A stretch of DNA of 14,209 nt. Source: Rikenellaceae bacterium. Its GTDB lineage: Bacteria; Bacteroidota; Bacteroidia; Bacteroidales; UBA932. Of the stretch, positions 5,561-13,227 are shown in pieces; the stretch's first letter is position 1, and each line of letters begins with the position of its first letter. Under the pieces are notes generated by a model. It saw only the letters and a list, made by a program, of their open reading frames with translations, was not told where the DNA came from and searched no databases. Position numbers and translations under genes: made by a program. The stretch spans positions 1 to 14,209 of the forward strand of contig CAAGIL010000187.1 in NCBI GenBank assembly GCA_900769905.1. Reading direction: 5' to 3'.

Positions 5561-8302
5561 GGCCTGAAAATATTTTCCGTTCTACTGGCTGCCGGCTTGG
5601 TCCTGCTGCCTGATTTTGCGTCAGCGCAGAACAGGAGGGCCAGGGGCGGAAATGCCGCAGGATACGGCGTGAGAATAGAGAAGAAGGTCGTGCAGCCGGA
5701 TTCCGCCGCCATTGCACGCAGGGACTCTCTGCGGGTCGCGGATTCCCTGCGCCGCGCCGATTCGGTGGCACTCCTCGGCAAGAGCAGCCTGGAAAACCCG
5801 GCCTTCTCCAACGCCCGCGACTCCATGTTCACGGTCAGGGATCCCGAGACCGGTTCCAACAAGATGTATTATTATGGTGAGGTGAAGGTCACCTACCAGG
5901 ATATGGAACTGACGGCGGATTATATGGAGTACGACATGAAAACCAGGACGGTCTATGCCAGGGGCAGTTTTGACTCCACCAAGATGGAGTGGACCGGAAG
6001 ACCGGTGATGAAACAGGGCGGCAAGGAGTACAAGATGGAGGATGTCCACTACAACTTCGATACCCGCAAGGCGTTCATCAACAATATGATAACCGATGAC
6101 GACGAGGGTATACTCCACGGCCGCAACATCAAGATGATGGAAGACCGGTCCATCAATATCACCAACGGAAAATATACGGTCTGCGATGCCGACCACCCTC
6201 ACTACTATCTCGCCCTCACGGCTGCGAAGGTGGTGCAGGAGCCGAGCCAGAAGACCATCATAGGTCCGTCCTACCTCGTGGTGGAGGATGTGAAACTGCC
6301 GTTTATCGGCCTCCCCTTCGGCTTCATCCCGAAAAAACCTGAGCGCGCGACCGGCTTGCTTATGCCTACCTTCGGCGAAGAGCAGGCGCGAGGATTCTAT
6401 ATGCGCGGTCTGGGTATGTACTTCGTATTCGGCGACCACCTCGACCTCCAGGTTACCGGAGACTACTACACCCTAGGCTCCTGGGCGGTGAACGTAAGTT
6501 CCAGGTACAACGTGAAATACAAGTTCAACGGCGGCTTCCAGGTCACATATTCCAATGACCAGACGGGAGAACGCGGCACTCCAGAGTTCAAGCAGATGAC
6601 CAACTTCGGCATCAGCTGGAACCATTCCCAGGACTCCAAGGCCAACCCGGGAAGCACCTTCCGTGCCTCCGTGGACCTCAAGAGCCCTTCCAACAACCGC
6701 TACAACTCCACGAGCCTTGACCAGGCCCTGCAGAACCAGGCCAGCTCCACGATTTCATATTCCAAGAACTGGAACGGCAAATTCAGCCTGAGTCTCAACC
6801 TGCGCCACAGCCAGAACTCGCGTGACTCCTCCTATTCCTTCACCCTCCCTAACCTCACGATGTCGCTCACGACAATTTATCCGTTCAAGCGCAAGGAAAG
6901 GGTGGGAAAAGAGAAGTTCTACGAGAAGATCTCCTTTGCATACAATTCTTCGCTCGACAACAAGATCGATTTCAAGGCCTCCGACTTCGGCAAGGACGGA
7001 ATGATGGACAAGTTCAAGAACGGAATGACCCACAACTTCACCATCGGCCTTCCTACTTTCCAGATACTCAAGTACTTGAGTGTGTCTCCTAAAGTGACTT
7101 ACGGCCAGAAGTGGGTGTTCCGCACCACGGATTACGCCTACAACGAAGAGACGGGGAAAGTTGAATCCACCCAGAGCAAACAGTTCAGTACCCTGGGAAT
7201 ATACCAGGACTATTCCTTCGGCGCGTCGATGAGCACGCGAATCTACGGCACCTTCAACTTCAAGGGCGGCGGCAAGCTCCAGGCGATACGCCACGTGATT
7301 TCCCCGTCGATGTCGGTGAACTACACCCCTGACCTCGGGACGAGGGCAAACGGTTACCGCAGCCTCACATATACGGACGCATCCGGCCAGGAACAGACAT
7401 ACAACTACAATATATACAGCGGCTCTCTGGTGAGCATCCCGAGTTCCGGCAATCCTATCGCGAACGCCAGCATCTCGATAGGCAACAACCTTGAGGCAAA
7501 GGTGCGCGACTACGCCGATACCACGGGCACCGGCACCAAGAAAGTGAAGCTCATAGACCAGTTCAACATCTCCACGAGCTACAACTTCCTGGCGAAGAGC
7601 TACAAGATGAGCACAGTGAGCATGAATATGTCCACATCCCTGTTCAACAAGGTCTCCATCAACGCCAGCGCGAGCTTCGACCCTTACGGCCTGGATGAAA
7701 CGGGCAAGAGGGTGGACAAGTTCGCCGTATCCATGGGCCAGGGCTTGCTGCGAATGGCATCCGTGAGCGCGTCCGCATCCTATTCCATATCCGGAAAGGG
7801 CAAGATCAACGGCAACGACGGTTCCAAGACGGCGAACGTGAACAGCAACATCAGCGGGGCGGCGAATTACTACAAGCGCAACTACTACCATCCGGTGACT
7901 GGAGAGTTCATCCCTGAGGGGTGGTTGTACTACACCAATCCGGACGTGCCGTGGTCGCTCAATATGAGCGCATCTTTCAGCTTGAACCCGACCTATACCT
8001 ATAGCAATGAAAAAGAGGAACTTATACGCAAACTCAATCCGCGCGCCACGATGAGCCTGAGCGGCAACATCAAGCTCACCCCGAGGCTCTCGGTAAATAT
8101 GAGTTCCGGTTTCGATTTCGTGGCGATGAAAATGACCTCTACCCAGTTCAGCGCCAACTATGACCTCCACTGCTTCAATATCGCCGTGAGCTGGATTCCT
8201 CTCGGAACCTACAAGTCCTACAGTTTCACCATTGCAGCCAAGGCTTCAACCCTTGCAGACCTGCTCAAATTCAAGAAAAGCGACAGTTATTGGGATAATT
8301 GA
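5552..8302 (+). CDS. lptD: LPS-assembly outer membrane protein LptD
   Basis: Outer-membrane beta-barrel that, with the lipoprotein LptE, inserts lipopolysaccharide or lipooligosaccharide into the outer leaflet. The 916 residues begin with a signal peptide (1-25, cleavage after ASA). A basic/Ser stretch carries DSLRVADSLRRADS-type repeats at about 58-71. An OstA/LptA-like domain follows at about 103-225 (YYYGEVKVTYQDMELTADY at 107-125). After LPFGFIPKK and the typical barrel-entry motif ATGLLMPTFG (266-275) comes a long barrel of alternating polar and aromatic strands to the end (KKSDSYWDN). I see only two cysteines (C211 and one near the C-terminus), so the disulfide pattern differs from E. 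coli LptD. The start is TTG at 5552; no in-frame ATG lies between the upstream promoter and the signal peptide. It diverges from the amidase gene and is followed by rho, which has its own promoter. Confidence 0.93.
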   Translation: MKKGLKIFSVLLAAGLVLLPDFASAQNRRARGGNAAGYGVRIEKKVVQPDSAAIARRDSLRVADSLRRADSVALLGKSSLENPAFSNARDSMFTVRDPETGSNKMYYYGEVKVTYQDMELTADYMEYDMKTRTVYARGSFDSTKMEWTGRPVMKQGGKEYKMEDVHYNFDTRKAFINNMITDDDEGILHGRNIKMMEDRSINITNGKYTVCDADHPHYYLALTAAKVVQEPSQKTIIGPSYLVVEDVKLPFIGLPFGFIPKKPERATGLLMPTFGEEQARGFYMRGLGMYFVFGDHLDLQVTGDYYTLGSWAVNVSSRYNVKYKFNGGFQVTYSNDQTGERGTPEFKQMTNFGISWNHSQDSKANPGSTFRASVDLKSPSNNRYNSTSLDQALQNQASSTISYSKNWNGKFSLSLNLRHSQNSRDSSYSFTLPNLTMSLTTIYPFKRKERVGKEKFYEKISFAYNSSLDNKIDFKASDFGKDGMMDKFKNGMTHNFTIGLPTFQILKYLSVSPKVTYGQKWVFRTTDYAYNEETGKVESTQSKQFSTLGIYQDYSFGASMSTRIYGTFNFKGGGKLQAIRHVISPSMSVNYTPDLGTRANGYRSLTYTDASGQEQTYNYNIYSGSLVSIPSSGNPIANASISIGNNLEAKVRDYADTTGTGTKKVKLIDQFNISTSYNFLAKSYKMSTVSMNMSTSLFNKVSINASASFDPYGLDETGKRVDKFAVSMGQGLLRMASVSASASYSISGKGKINGNDGSKTANVNSNISGAANYYKRNYYHPVTGEFIPEGWLYYTNPDVPWSLNMSASFSLNPTYTYSNEKEELIRKLNPRATMSLSGNIKLTPRLSVNMSSGFDFVAMKMTSTQFSANYDLHCFNIAVSWIPLGTYKSYSFTIAAKASTLADLLKFKKSDSYWDN

Positions 8303-8320
8303 TTTTTTTAATTATCTTTG
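8289..8320 (+). promoter_or_regulatory. Candidate rho promoter (-33 ATTG, -7 TATCTTTG) and start of the leader
   Basis: TATCTTTG at 8313-8320 matches TAnnTTTG, with ATTG at 8289-8292 exactly 20 nt upstream, the same arrangement as at lptD. The -33 element lies in the last codons of lptD. The predicted transcript start near 8327 leaves about 50 nt of leader before the ATG at 8378. This decides the rho start: the upstream in-frame TTG at 8318 overlaps the -7 box and would lie outside the transcript. Confidence 0.55.
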
Positions 8321-8377
8321 CAACATCATATCACTGACCTATGCTTTTCAGCGGGTCCCAATAATTATCAATACTAT

Positions 8378-10282
8378 ATGCCACTTAGTTTATATGAGCT
8401 GAATTCGATGACTAGGGAGCAGCTCGAGGCACTTGCAAAAGAATATAATGTAGAATCGATAAAGAAGCTGGATGATGAACATCTGGCGTATGCCATTATC
8501 GACAACCAGGCTGTTGCCGAGGCGCAGAAACCTTCGCCTCAGAAGCCTAAAGCCCGTCGCGGCAGGCCGCCTAAGGCCGCAAAACAGGCTGCTGCAGAAG
8601 CAGTTGTGAAGGAAGAGGCTCCAAAGGAAGCCAAGAAGGAGGAAAAAGCTCCTGCTGTCCAGGAAGCCCCTGCCGAAGCCGCAAAGACGGAAAAGCCGAG
8701 AAGAGGACGCAAACCTAAGGCCGCTAAGGCTGAGGAGAACCAGACCGTTCAGGGCGAGGCAAAACCGAAGCCGAGACAGAATAAGTCTCAGAAGAACAAG
8801 GTTGAAGCGGCTCCGGTGCAGGTAAAGGAAGAAGTTCCTGCATCCCGGCCTGTCGAGACTCAGAAGCCTGAAAGCCAGGAAGTGAAGCCTGAGGCTCCTG
8901 TCCAGGCGCAGAACGAGAACAACCAGGCTCAGCAGGATCAGCAGAAACTCAAGAAAAAGAACAAGCCTAGCGGACGCGATCTCGAAAAAATCCTCGAGAA
9001 AGTCCAGAACAAGGTGCAGGAAAAGGCCCAGGCCCTGGAGGAGCAGAAGAATGCCCAGCAGAATCCTGACAATACGCCTCAGGAGAAGGCGGTTCCGGAA
9101 AGAAACAACCGTCCGAAGATTGTTTACGAAGGTACCGTGGAGGCCACCGGAGTTCTTGAAATTATGCCTGACGGCTATGGCTTCCTCCGTTCTTCGGACT
9201 ACAACTACCTGAACTCCCCTGACGACATCTATGTTTCCGTCCAGCAGATAAAGATGAATGCTCTCAAGAGCGGCGACACCGTCACCGGTGAAATCCGCCC
9301 TCCAAGGGACGGGGACAAATACTTCCCTCTCGTCAACATCAAATACGTGAACGGGCGCACCATTGAGTTCATCCGCGACCGTGTGCCGTTCGACTTCCTC
9401 ACCCCTCTCTTCCCGGAGGAGAAATTCAACCTCCTGGGCAACGGTCACGAAAAGGACAAGAGCTGCCGCATTGTGGATATGTTCTCACCTATAGGAAAGG
9501 GTCAGCGTATGCTTATCGTATCCCCTCCAAAGGCCGGTAAGACCTTGCTGCTCAAGAGCATTGCCAATGCAATTGCAGACAACCACCCGGAAGTTTACGA
9601 AATCGTCCTGCTCGTGGACGAGCGTCCTGAGGAAGTGACCGATATGCAGAGGTCGGTGAAGGCCGAGGTGGTTGCGTCCACCTTCGATGAACCGGCGGAA
9701 AAGCACGTAAAGGTGGCCAATATGGTCATAGAAAAGGCCCGCAGACTCGTGGAATGCGGTCACGACGTGGTGATTCTCCTGGATTCCATAACCCGTCTCG
9801 CCAGGGCATACAACACCGTGCAGCCGGCATCAGGAAAGGTGCTTACCGGTGGTGTGGATGCCAATGCCTTGCAGAAGCCGAAGCGTTTCTTCGGCGCAGC
9901 GCGAAACATTGAAGGAGGCGGTTCCCTGACCATACTTGCCACAGCCCTTACCGAGACCGGTTCCAAGATGGATGATGTGATTTTCGAGGAATTCAAGGGC
10001 ACCGGCAACTCCGAAATCCAGCTTGACCGCACCCTGGCCAACAAGCGTATCTTCCCTGCAGTCAATATTCTGCTTTCCGGAACACGCCGCGACGACCTGC
10101 TCTATTCCAAGGATCAGAGCCAGCGCATCTGGATTTTGAGAAAGCTCCTTGCGGATATGACTCCAACCGAAGCAATGAACTTTATGATTCAGCTTATGGA
10201 TGAGTACAAGACCAATCAGGATTTGCTGGACAATATGTCGAAGGTATCCCCTCGCGAGGCCAAATACTACGACAATTTCTAG
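8378..10282 (+). CDS. rho: Transcription termination factor Rho with long low-complexity insertion
   Basis: Hexameric RNA-dependent ATPase/helicase that ends transcription of untranslated RNA. The 634-residue product is much longer than E. coli Rho (419). In order: a Rho_N/SAP-like helical domain (about 1-45, LYELNSMTREQLEALAKEYNV); a roughly 200-residue Lys/Glu/Ala/Pro/Gln-rich stretch without Cys or Trp (about 48-245); the primary RNA-binding cold-shock-like domain (about 250-325) with DGYGFLRS at 265-272; and the RecA-type motor with Walker A SPPKAGKT at 382-389, catalytic E415 in VDERPEEV, Walker B VVILLD ending at D469, Q-loop region LTGGVDANALQKPKRFFGAARN (490-510) and R-loop region GTGNSEIQL (541-549). 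The start is the ATG at 8378, giving a normal Rho_N beginning. Large insertions are known in Bacteroidetes Rho, and in Bacteroides thetaiotaomicron the insertion has been reported to drive phase separation. The insertion holds two AT-hook-like motifs at residues 60-69 and 108-117. Confidence 0.97.
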   Translation: MPLSLYELNSMTREQLEALAKEYNVESIKKLDDEHLAYAIIDNQAVAEAQKPSPQKPKARRGRPPKAAKQAAAEAVVKEEAPKEAKKEEKAPAVQEAPAEAAKTEKPRRGRKPKAAKAEENQTVQGEAKPKPRQNKSQKNKVEAAPVQVKEEVPASRPVETQKPESQEVKPEAPVQAQNENNQAQQDQQKLKKKNKPSGRDLEKILEKVQNKVQEKAQALEEQKNAQQNPDNTPQEKAVPERNNRPKIVYEGTVEATGVLEIMPDGYGFLRSSDYNYLNSPDDIYVSVQQIKMNALKSGDTVTGEIRPPRDGDKYFPLVNIKYVNGRTIEFIRDRVPFDFLTPLFPEEKFNLLGNGHEKDKSCRIVDMFSPIGKGQRMLIVSPPKAGKTLLLKSIANAIADNHPEVYEIVLLVDERPEEVTDMQRSVKAEVVASTFDEPAEKHVKVANMVIEKARRLVECGHDVVILLDSITRLARAYNTVQPASGKVLTGGVDANALQKPKRFFGAARNIEGGGSLTILATALTETGSKMDDVIFEEFKGTGNSEIQLDRTLANKRIFPAVNILLSGTRRDDLLYSKDQSQRIWILRKLLADMTPTEAMNFMIQLMDEYKTNQDLLDNMSKVSPREAKYYDNF

Positions 10283-10301
10283 ACAAACGGGTAACAATAA
10301 A

Positions 10302-10338
10302 AACTGCCGGCCACTGAGGTCGGCAGTTATTTTATTGT
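10302..10338. terminator. Bidirectional intrinsic terminator between rho and upp
   Basis: AACTGCCG (10302-10309) pairs with CGGCAGTT (10321-10328). Inside it a G-T wobble and two C-G pairs extend the stem to 11 bp around a 5-nt loop. On the plus strand TTATTTTATT follows; on the minus strand a TTTTTATTGTT run follows. It lies 19 nt past the rho stop and 19 nt past the upp stop, so it serves both convergent genes. Confidence 0.85.
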
Positions 10339-10347
10339 CAGAGAGAT

Positions 10348-10977
10348 CTATTTCGTTCCGAATATTCTGTCTCCCGCATCTCCCAGGCCGGGGACAATGT
10401 AGGCATTTTCGTTGAGTTTCTCGTCCACGGATGCCACATAGATGTCCACGTCAGGATGCTCCTTCTGCACCTTTGCAATGCCCTCAGGGGCTGCTACAAG
10501 GCACATCAGGCGGATATTGTTGCAGCCTATCTCCTTCAGCATCGCAATGGCGTCACAGGAACTACCGCCGGTGGCGAGCATAGGATCGGTGATGATGACA
10601 AGGCGCTGGTTGATGTCCTCGGGAAGCTTGCAGTAATAGACTACGGGAAGATGGGTCTGCTCGTCGCGGTAAAGACCTATATGGCCCACCTTGGCTACCG
10701 GTACCAGGGTAAGGAGTCCGTCCACCATACCGAGTCCTGCCCGGAGTATGGGCACGATGGCAAGCTTGCGGCCTGAGACCTTCTTCGCTGTCATTTTGCG
10801 TATAGGTGTCTGAATCTCATAATCGGTAAGCGGGAGGTCGCGGGTAAGCTCATAGCCCATAAGAAGGGAAATTTCCTTAAGGAGCTCACGGAAGTCCTTG
10901 GATCCGGTCTCCTTTTCCCTCATGATGCTCAGCTTGTGCTGAATCATCGGATGATCAATAACGTGAACTTGGCTCAT
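10348..10977 (-). CDS. upp: Uracil phosphoribosyltransferase
   Basis: Converts uracil and PRPP to UMP and pyrophosphate, the main uracil salvage step in the cytosol. The product has the usual length, 209 residues. Visible motifs: VPILRAGLGM at 75-84, the PRPP-binding loop VIITDPMLATGGSSC at 127-141 with D131, and the C-terminal uracil-binding segment YIVPGLGDAGDRIFG at 193-207. The ATG at 10977-10975 gives the normal N-terminus, with the family's HPMIQHKLSIMR at 9-20. It diverges from the uridine-kinase-type gene at 11051, so two enzymes that can both yield UMP share one promoter region. It converges on rho with the shared terminator. Nothing unusual is seen in the protein. Confidence 0.98.
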   Translation of the reverse strand: MSQVHVIDHPMIQHKLSIMREKETGSKDFRELLKEISLLMGYELTRDLPLTDYEIQTPIRKMTAKKVSGRKLAIVPILRAGLGMVDGLLTLVPVAKVGHIGLYRDEQTHLPVVYYCKLPEDINQRLVIITDPMLATGGSSCDAIAMLKEIGCNNIRLMCLVAAPEGIAKVQKEHPDVDIYVASVDEKLNENAYIVPGLGDAGDRIFGTK

Positions 10978-10996
10978 AATGATATGGATTTTTGTT

Positions 10997-11004
10997 CAAA
11001 TATA
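10997..11004 (-). promoter_or_regulatory. Candidate -7 box of the upp promoter
   Basis: The minus strand reads TATATTTG, an exact TAnnTTTG match ending 19 nt before the upp ATG. I do not see a TTTG-like -33 element at 19-21 nt. The octamer is identical to those before ftsH and the amidase gene. Confidence 0.5.
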
Positions 11005-11017
11005 CGAAGAAAATTCC

Positions 11018-11025
11018 TAATTTTG
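11018..11025 (+). promoter_or_regulatory. Candidate -7 box for the kinase operon
   Basis: TAATTTTG matches TAnnTTTG and lies 25 nt before the ATG at 11051. A TTTG at 10991-10994 is 23 nt upstream, slightly longer than the usual spacing. The in-frame TTG at 11033 would fall at or just after the predicted transcript start, which favours the ATG at 11051. Confidence 0.45.
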
Positions 11026-11050
11026 TCCGATATTGCAAACCCCCTTACAG

Positions 11051-12715
11051 ATGCTCAAGATTTATTGCAAAAACAACGGAAGCACCCTGGAATTCCAGGA
11101 AGGCACCACCCTGCTTGAAATGGTTCCGCACTTCGAATTTGACAAGCCTCTCGACATTGTATGCGCCAAGGTCAACAATGTGTGCGAAGGCCTGAAATTC
11201 AGAGTATTCAACAACAGGGACGTGGAATTTCTTGACTACAGTTCCTACAGCGGACGCAACGTGTATTGCCGCTCCCTCTGCTTCCTGCTCTACAAGGCGG
11301 CCCGCGACCTCTTCCCGAAATGCAAGGTTGTGATGCGCCGGCCCATCTCCAAGGGCTATTTCTGCGGCATCGACAAGGGCGACGGCACTTCCCTGCTTGA
11401 CTCCGATGTGGCTGCGATAAGCGTCAGGATGCAGGAACTCGTCTCCCGCGACATTCCTTTCCGCCGCCACGAGGTTCAGACTTCCGAAGCCATACGCGTG
11501 TTCCGCAAACTCGGGCACGAGGACAAAATCAAGCTTCTGCAGACCTGCGGCGACGTTTACGTGAACTACTACACCCTCGAGGATACGGCTGACTACTATT
11601 ATGATGCCCTGGTCCCGAGCACGGGTTACCTTAAAGTCTGGGGTCTGACCCCATACAGGGGCGGTATGCTGCTGCGTGTGCCGGACCGTCACTCCCCTGC
11701 CAGGCTGGCACCGTTCCGCGAGCAGCCGAAGACCTTCGAAGTCTTCGCAGAAACTCTCAACTGGAACAGGATTATGGGGCTGAGCAATGTGGGCGACGTG
11801 AACGAGTCATGCCTGAACGGGAAGGCAAGCGAGCTCATACAGGTAGCGGAAGCCCTCCAGGAAAAGAAGATAGTGCAGATAGCCGAGGAAATCGACAAGC
11901 GCTACCGTTGCGAGAACCCTGTGCGCATAGTGCTCATCACCGGTCCTACCAGCAGCGGCAAGAGCACCTTCTGTCGCCGTCTGAGCGTGCAGCTCAAGGC
12001 GTGCGGCCTCCATCCCGTATCCTTCTCCACCGACGATTATTTCGTGAACAGGGTGGAAACTCCGAAGCTCCCTGACGGCAGCTACGACTTCGACAATTTC
12101 GAGACCGTGGCCCACGCGGCACTCCAGGAGGACGTGGTGAAGCTCATAGCCGGAGAAGAGGTGGAGGTGCCGGAATACAACTTTGTCACCGGGATACGCG
12201 AGTACAACGGCAAGAAGCTGAAGCTCGAGGAAGGCAGCGTTCTGCTGATTGAAGGAATACACGCCCTAAATCCGCAACTCCTGCCGAAAATCGAAGAAAG
12301 CAAGAAATTCAAAATCTTCATCAATGCCATCACCAGCATCTCCCTGGACGACCACAACTGCATCCCAACCAGCGACAACAGGCTCCTGCGCCGCATAGTA
12401 AGGGATTTCAACAAGGGTGCGTTCAGCGCACGTGAGACCATATCCAACTGGCCGAATGTGCGCAGGGCTGAGGTGAAATGGATATACCCTTACCAGGAAG
12501 ACGCCGACGTGCTGTTCAACTCGGCTTACCTGATAGAATTTGCAGTGCTGCGTAGCCATGCGGAAGCCATACTGCGTATGGTGCCGAAGAACTGTCCTGA
12601 ATACGCGGAAGCCCACAGGCTGCTGATGTTCCTGAGTTACTTCGTGTCCATCCCTGACAAGGAGATACCTCATACCTCCTTTATGCGCAGCTTCCTGGGA
12701 TATAACAACGACTGA
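11051..12715 (+). CDS. Nucleoside (uridine-type) kinase fused to a ThrRS-like N-terminal region
   Basis: Probable ATP- or GTP-dependent nucleoside kinase of 554 residues, most likely phosphorylating uridine or cytidine. Residues 1-65 resemble a TGS domain (MLKIYCKNNGSTLEFQEGTT). Residues about 70-210 resemble the second additional/editing domain of threonyl-tRNA synthetase, with no synthetase catalytic core after it. Residues about 290-500 form a PRK/uridine-kinase P-loop domain: Walker A GPTSSGKST at 298-306, the substrate loop STDDYFVNR at 326-334, EGIHALNP at 401-408 and the lid-like RLLRRIVRD at 444-452. This fusion occurs in Bacteroidetes and Clostridia and is usually annotated as uridine or nucleoside kinase. 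The ATG at 11051 fits the TGS start; a TTG at 11033 would add six residues. Divergent upp supports pyrimidine salvage. It leads an operon with the next two genes. The substrate is inferred. Confidence 0.88.
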   Translation: MLKIYCKNNGSTLEFQEGTTLLEMVPHFEFDKPLDIVCAKVNNVCEGLKFRVFNNRDVEFLDYSSYSGRNVYCRSLCFLLYKAARDLFPKCKVVMRRPISKGYFCGIDKGDGTSLLDSDVAAISVRMQELVSRDIPFRRHEVQTSEAIRVFRKLGHEDKIKLLQTCGDVYVNYYTLEDTADYYYDALVPSTGYLKVWGLTPYRGGMLLRVPDRHSPARLAPFREQPKTFEVFAETLNWNRIMGLSNVGDVNESCLNGKASELIQVAEALQEKKIVQIAEEIDKRYRCENPVRIVLITGPTSSGKSTFCRRLSVQLKACGLHPVSFSTDDYFVNRVETPKLPDGSYDFDNFETVAHAALQEDVVKLIAGEEVEVPEYNFVTGIREYNGKKLKLEEGSVLLIEGIHALNPQLLPKIEESKKFKIFINAITSISLDDHNCIPTSDNRLLRRIVRDFNKGAFSARETISNWPNVRRAEVKWIYPYQEDADVLFNSAYLIEFAVLRSHAEAILRMVPKNCPEYAEAHRLLMFLSYFVSIPDKEIPHTSFMRSFLGYNND

Positions 12716-12717
12716 CA

Positions 12718-13227
12718 ATGATTCTTCCATCAGATTTCAACCATTCACAAAGGGCGGCGGCAGCAGGAGACTACTTCCGCCAGGGCTATAATTGTGCCCA
12801 GTCCGTAGTGCTGAGTTTTGCTGACATTCTTGAGGCAAACGGACTGGCTGCCAGGAACTTGCTTGCGACAATAAGTGCCGGTTTCGGAGGCGGAATGGGC
12901 AGGATGCGCGAGGTGTGCGGGGCTTTCAGCGGCTGCACGATGATGGCGGGCTTCATTTCTCCTGCCGACGATCCCTCAAAGATGGACTCCAGGAAAGCAA
13001 ATTACGCTCTGGTGCAGGAATTCGCCGTTGCCTTTAAGGAAAGCAACGGGGGAAGCATAATATGCCGCGAACTCCTCGGGCTCCATACCAAGGCCCAGGA
13101 ATCCCCTGCCCCTTCTGAGAGGACTCCCGAATACTACCATAAACGCCCTTGCAGCGCCATTGTGGAGCAGGCAGCCCTTATCGTAGCTGAGAAACTTGAG
13201 GAACTTTACGGGGAGACAAAAGCCTGA
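12718..13227 (+). CDS. C-GCAxxG-C-C family cysteine-rich protein
   Basis: A 169-residue soluble protein with the layout of the C_GCAxxG_C_C family, whose biochemical role is unknown to me; a metal or redox-cofactor role is plausible from the cysteines. Visible cysteines are C26 (in NCAQSV), C67 and C73 (VCGAFSGC), C116 (IICRELLG) and C145 (RPCSAIVEQAA); the glycine-rich GFGGGMGRM at 55-63 precedes the central motif. No signal peptide or membrane segment is visible. The ATG lies 2 bp after the kinase stop and the gene's TGA overlaps the next ATG (TGATG), so translation of all three is probably coupled. Length and cysteine spacing are normal for the family as I know it. The function in this operon cannot be deduced from sequence. 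Confidence 0.85.
   Translation: MILPSDFNHSQRAAAAGDYFRQGYNCAQSVVLSFADILEANGLAARNLLATISAGFGGGMGRMREVCGAFSGCTMMAGFISPADDPSKMDSRKANYALVQEFAVAFKESNGGSIICRELLGLHTKAQESPAPSERTPEYYHKRPCSAIVEQAALIVAEKLEELYGETKA

Noticed and set aside
5621..6439. 272-residue minus-strand reading frame over the start of lptD
   Set aside because: Antisense shadow of the LptD signal peptide and OstA-like domain; no domain or promoter supports it.
6755..8170. 471-residue minus-strand reading frame over lptD
   Set aside because: Composition rich in His, Val, Arg and Glu is typical of the antisense of a GC-biased gene; no family is recognisable and the lptD frame explains the DNA.
8318..8377. Upstream TTG start adding 20 residues to Rho
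   Set aside because: The TTG overlaps the -7 promoter box and the extra residues do not resemble the Rho_N start; ATG 8378 gives a normal N-terminus.
8390..9448. 352-residue minus-strand, Leu/Arg/Phe-rich reading frame over rho
   Set aside because: It mirrors the Lys/Glu/Gln-rich insertion of rho read backwards, which yields Leu/Phe/Ser codons; it is not a membrane protein gene.
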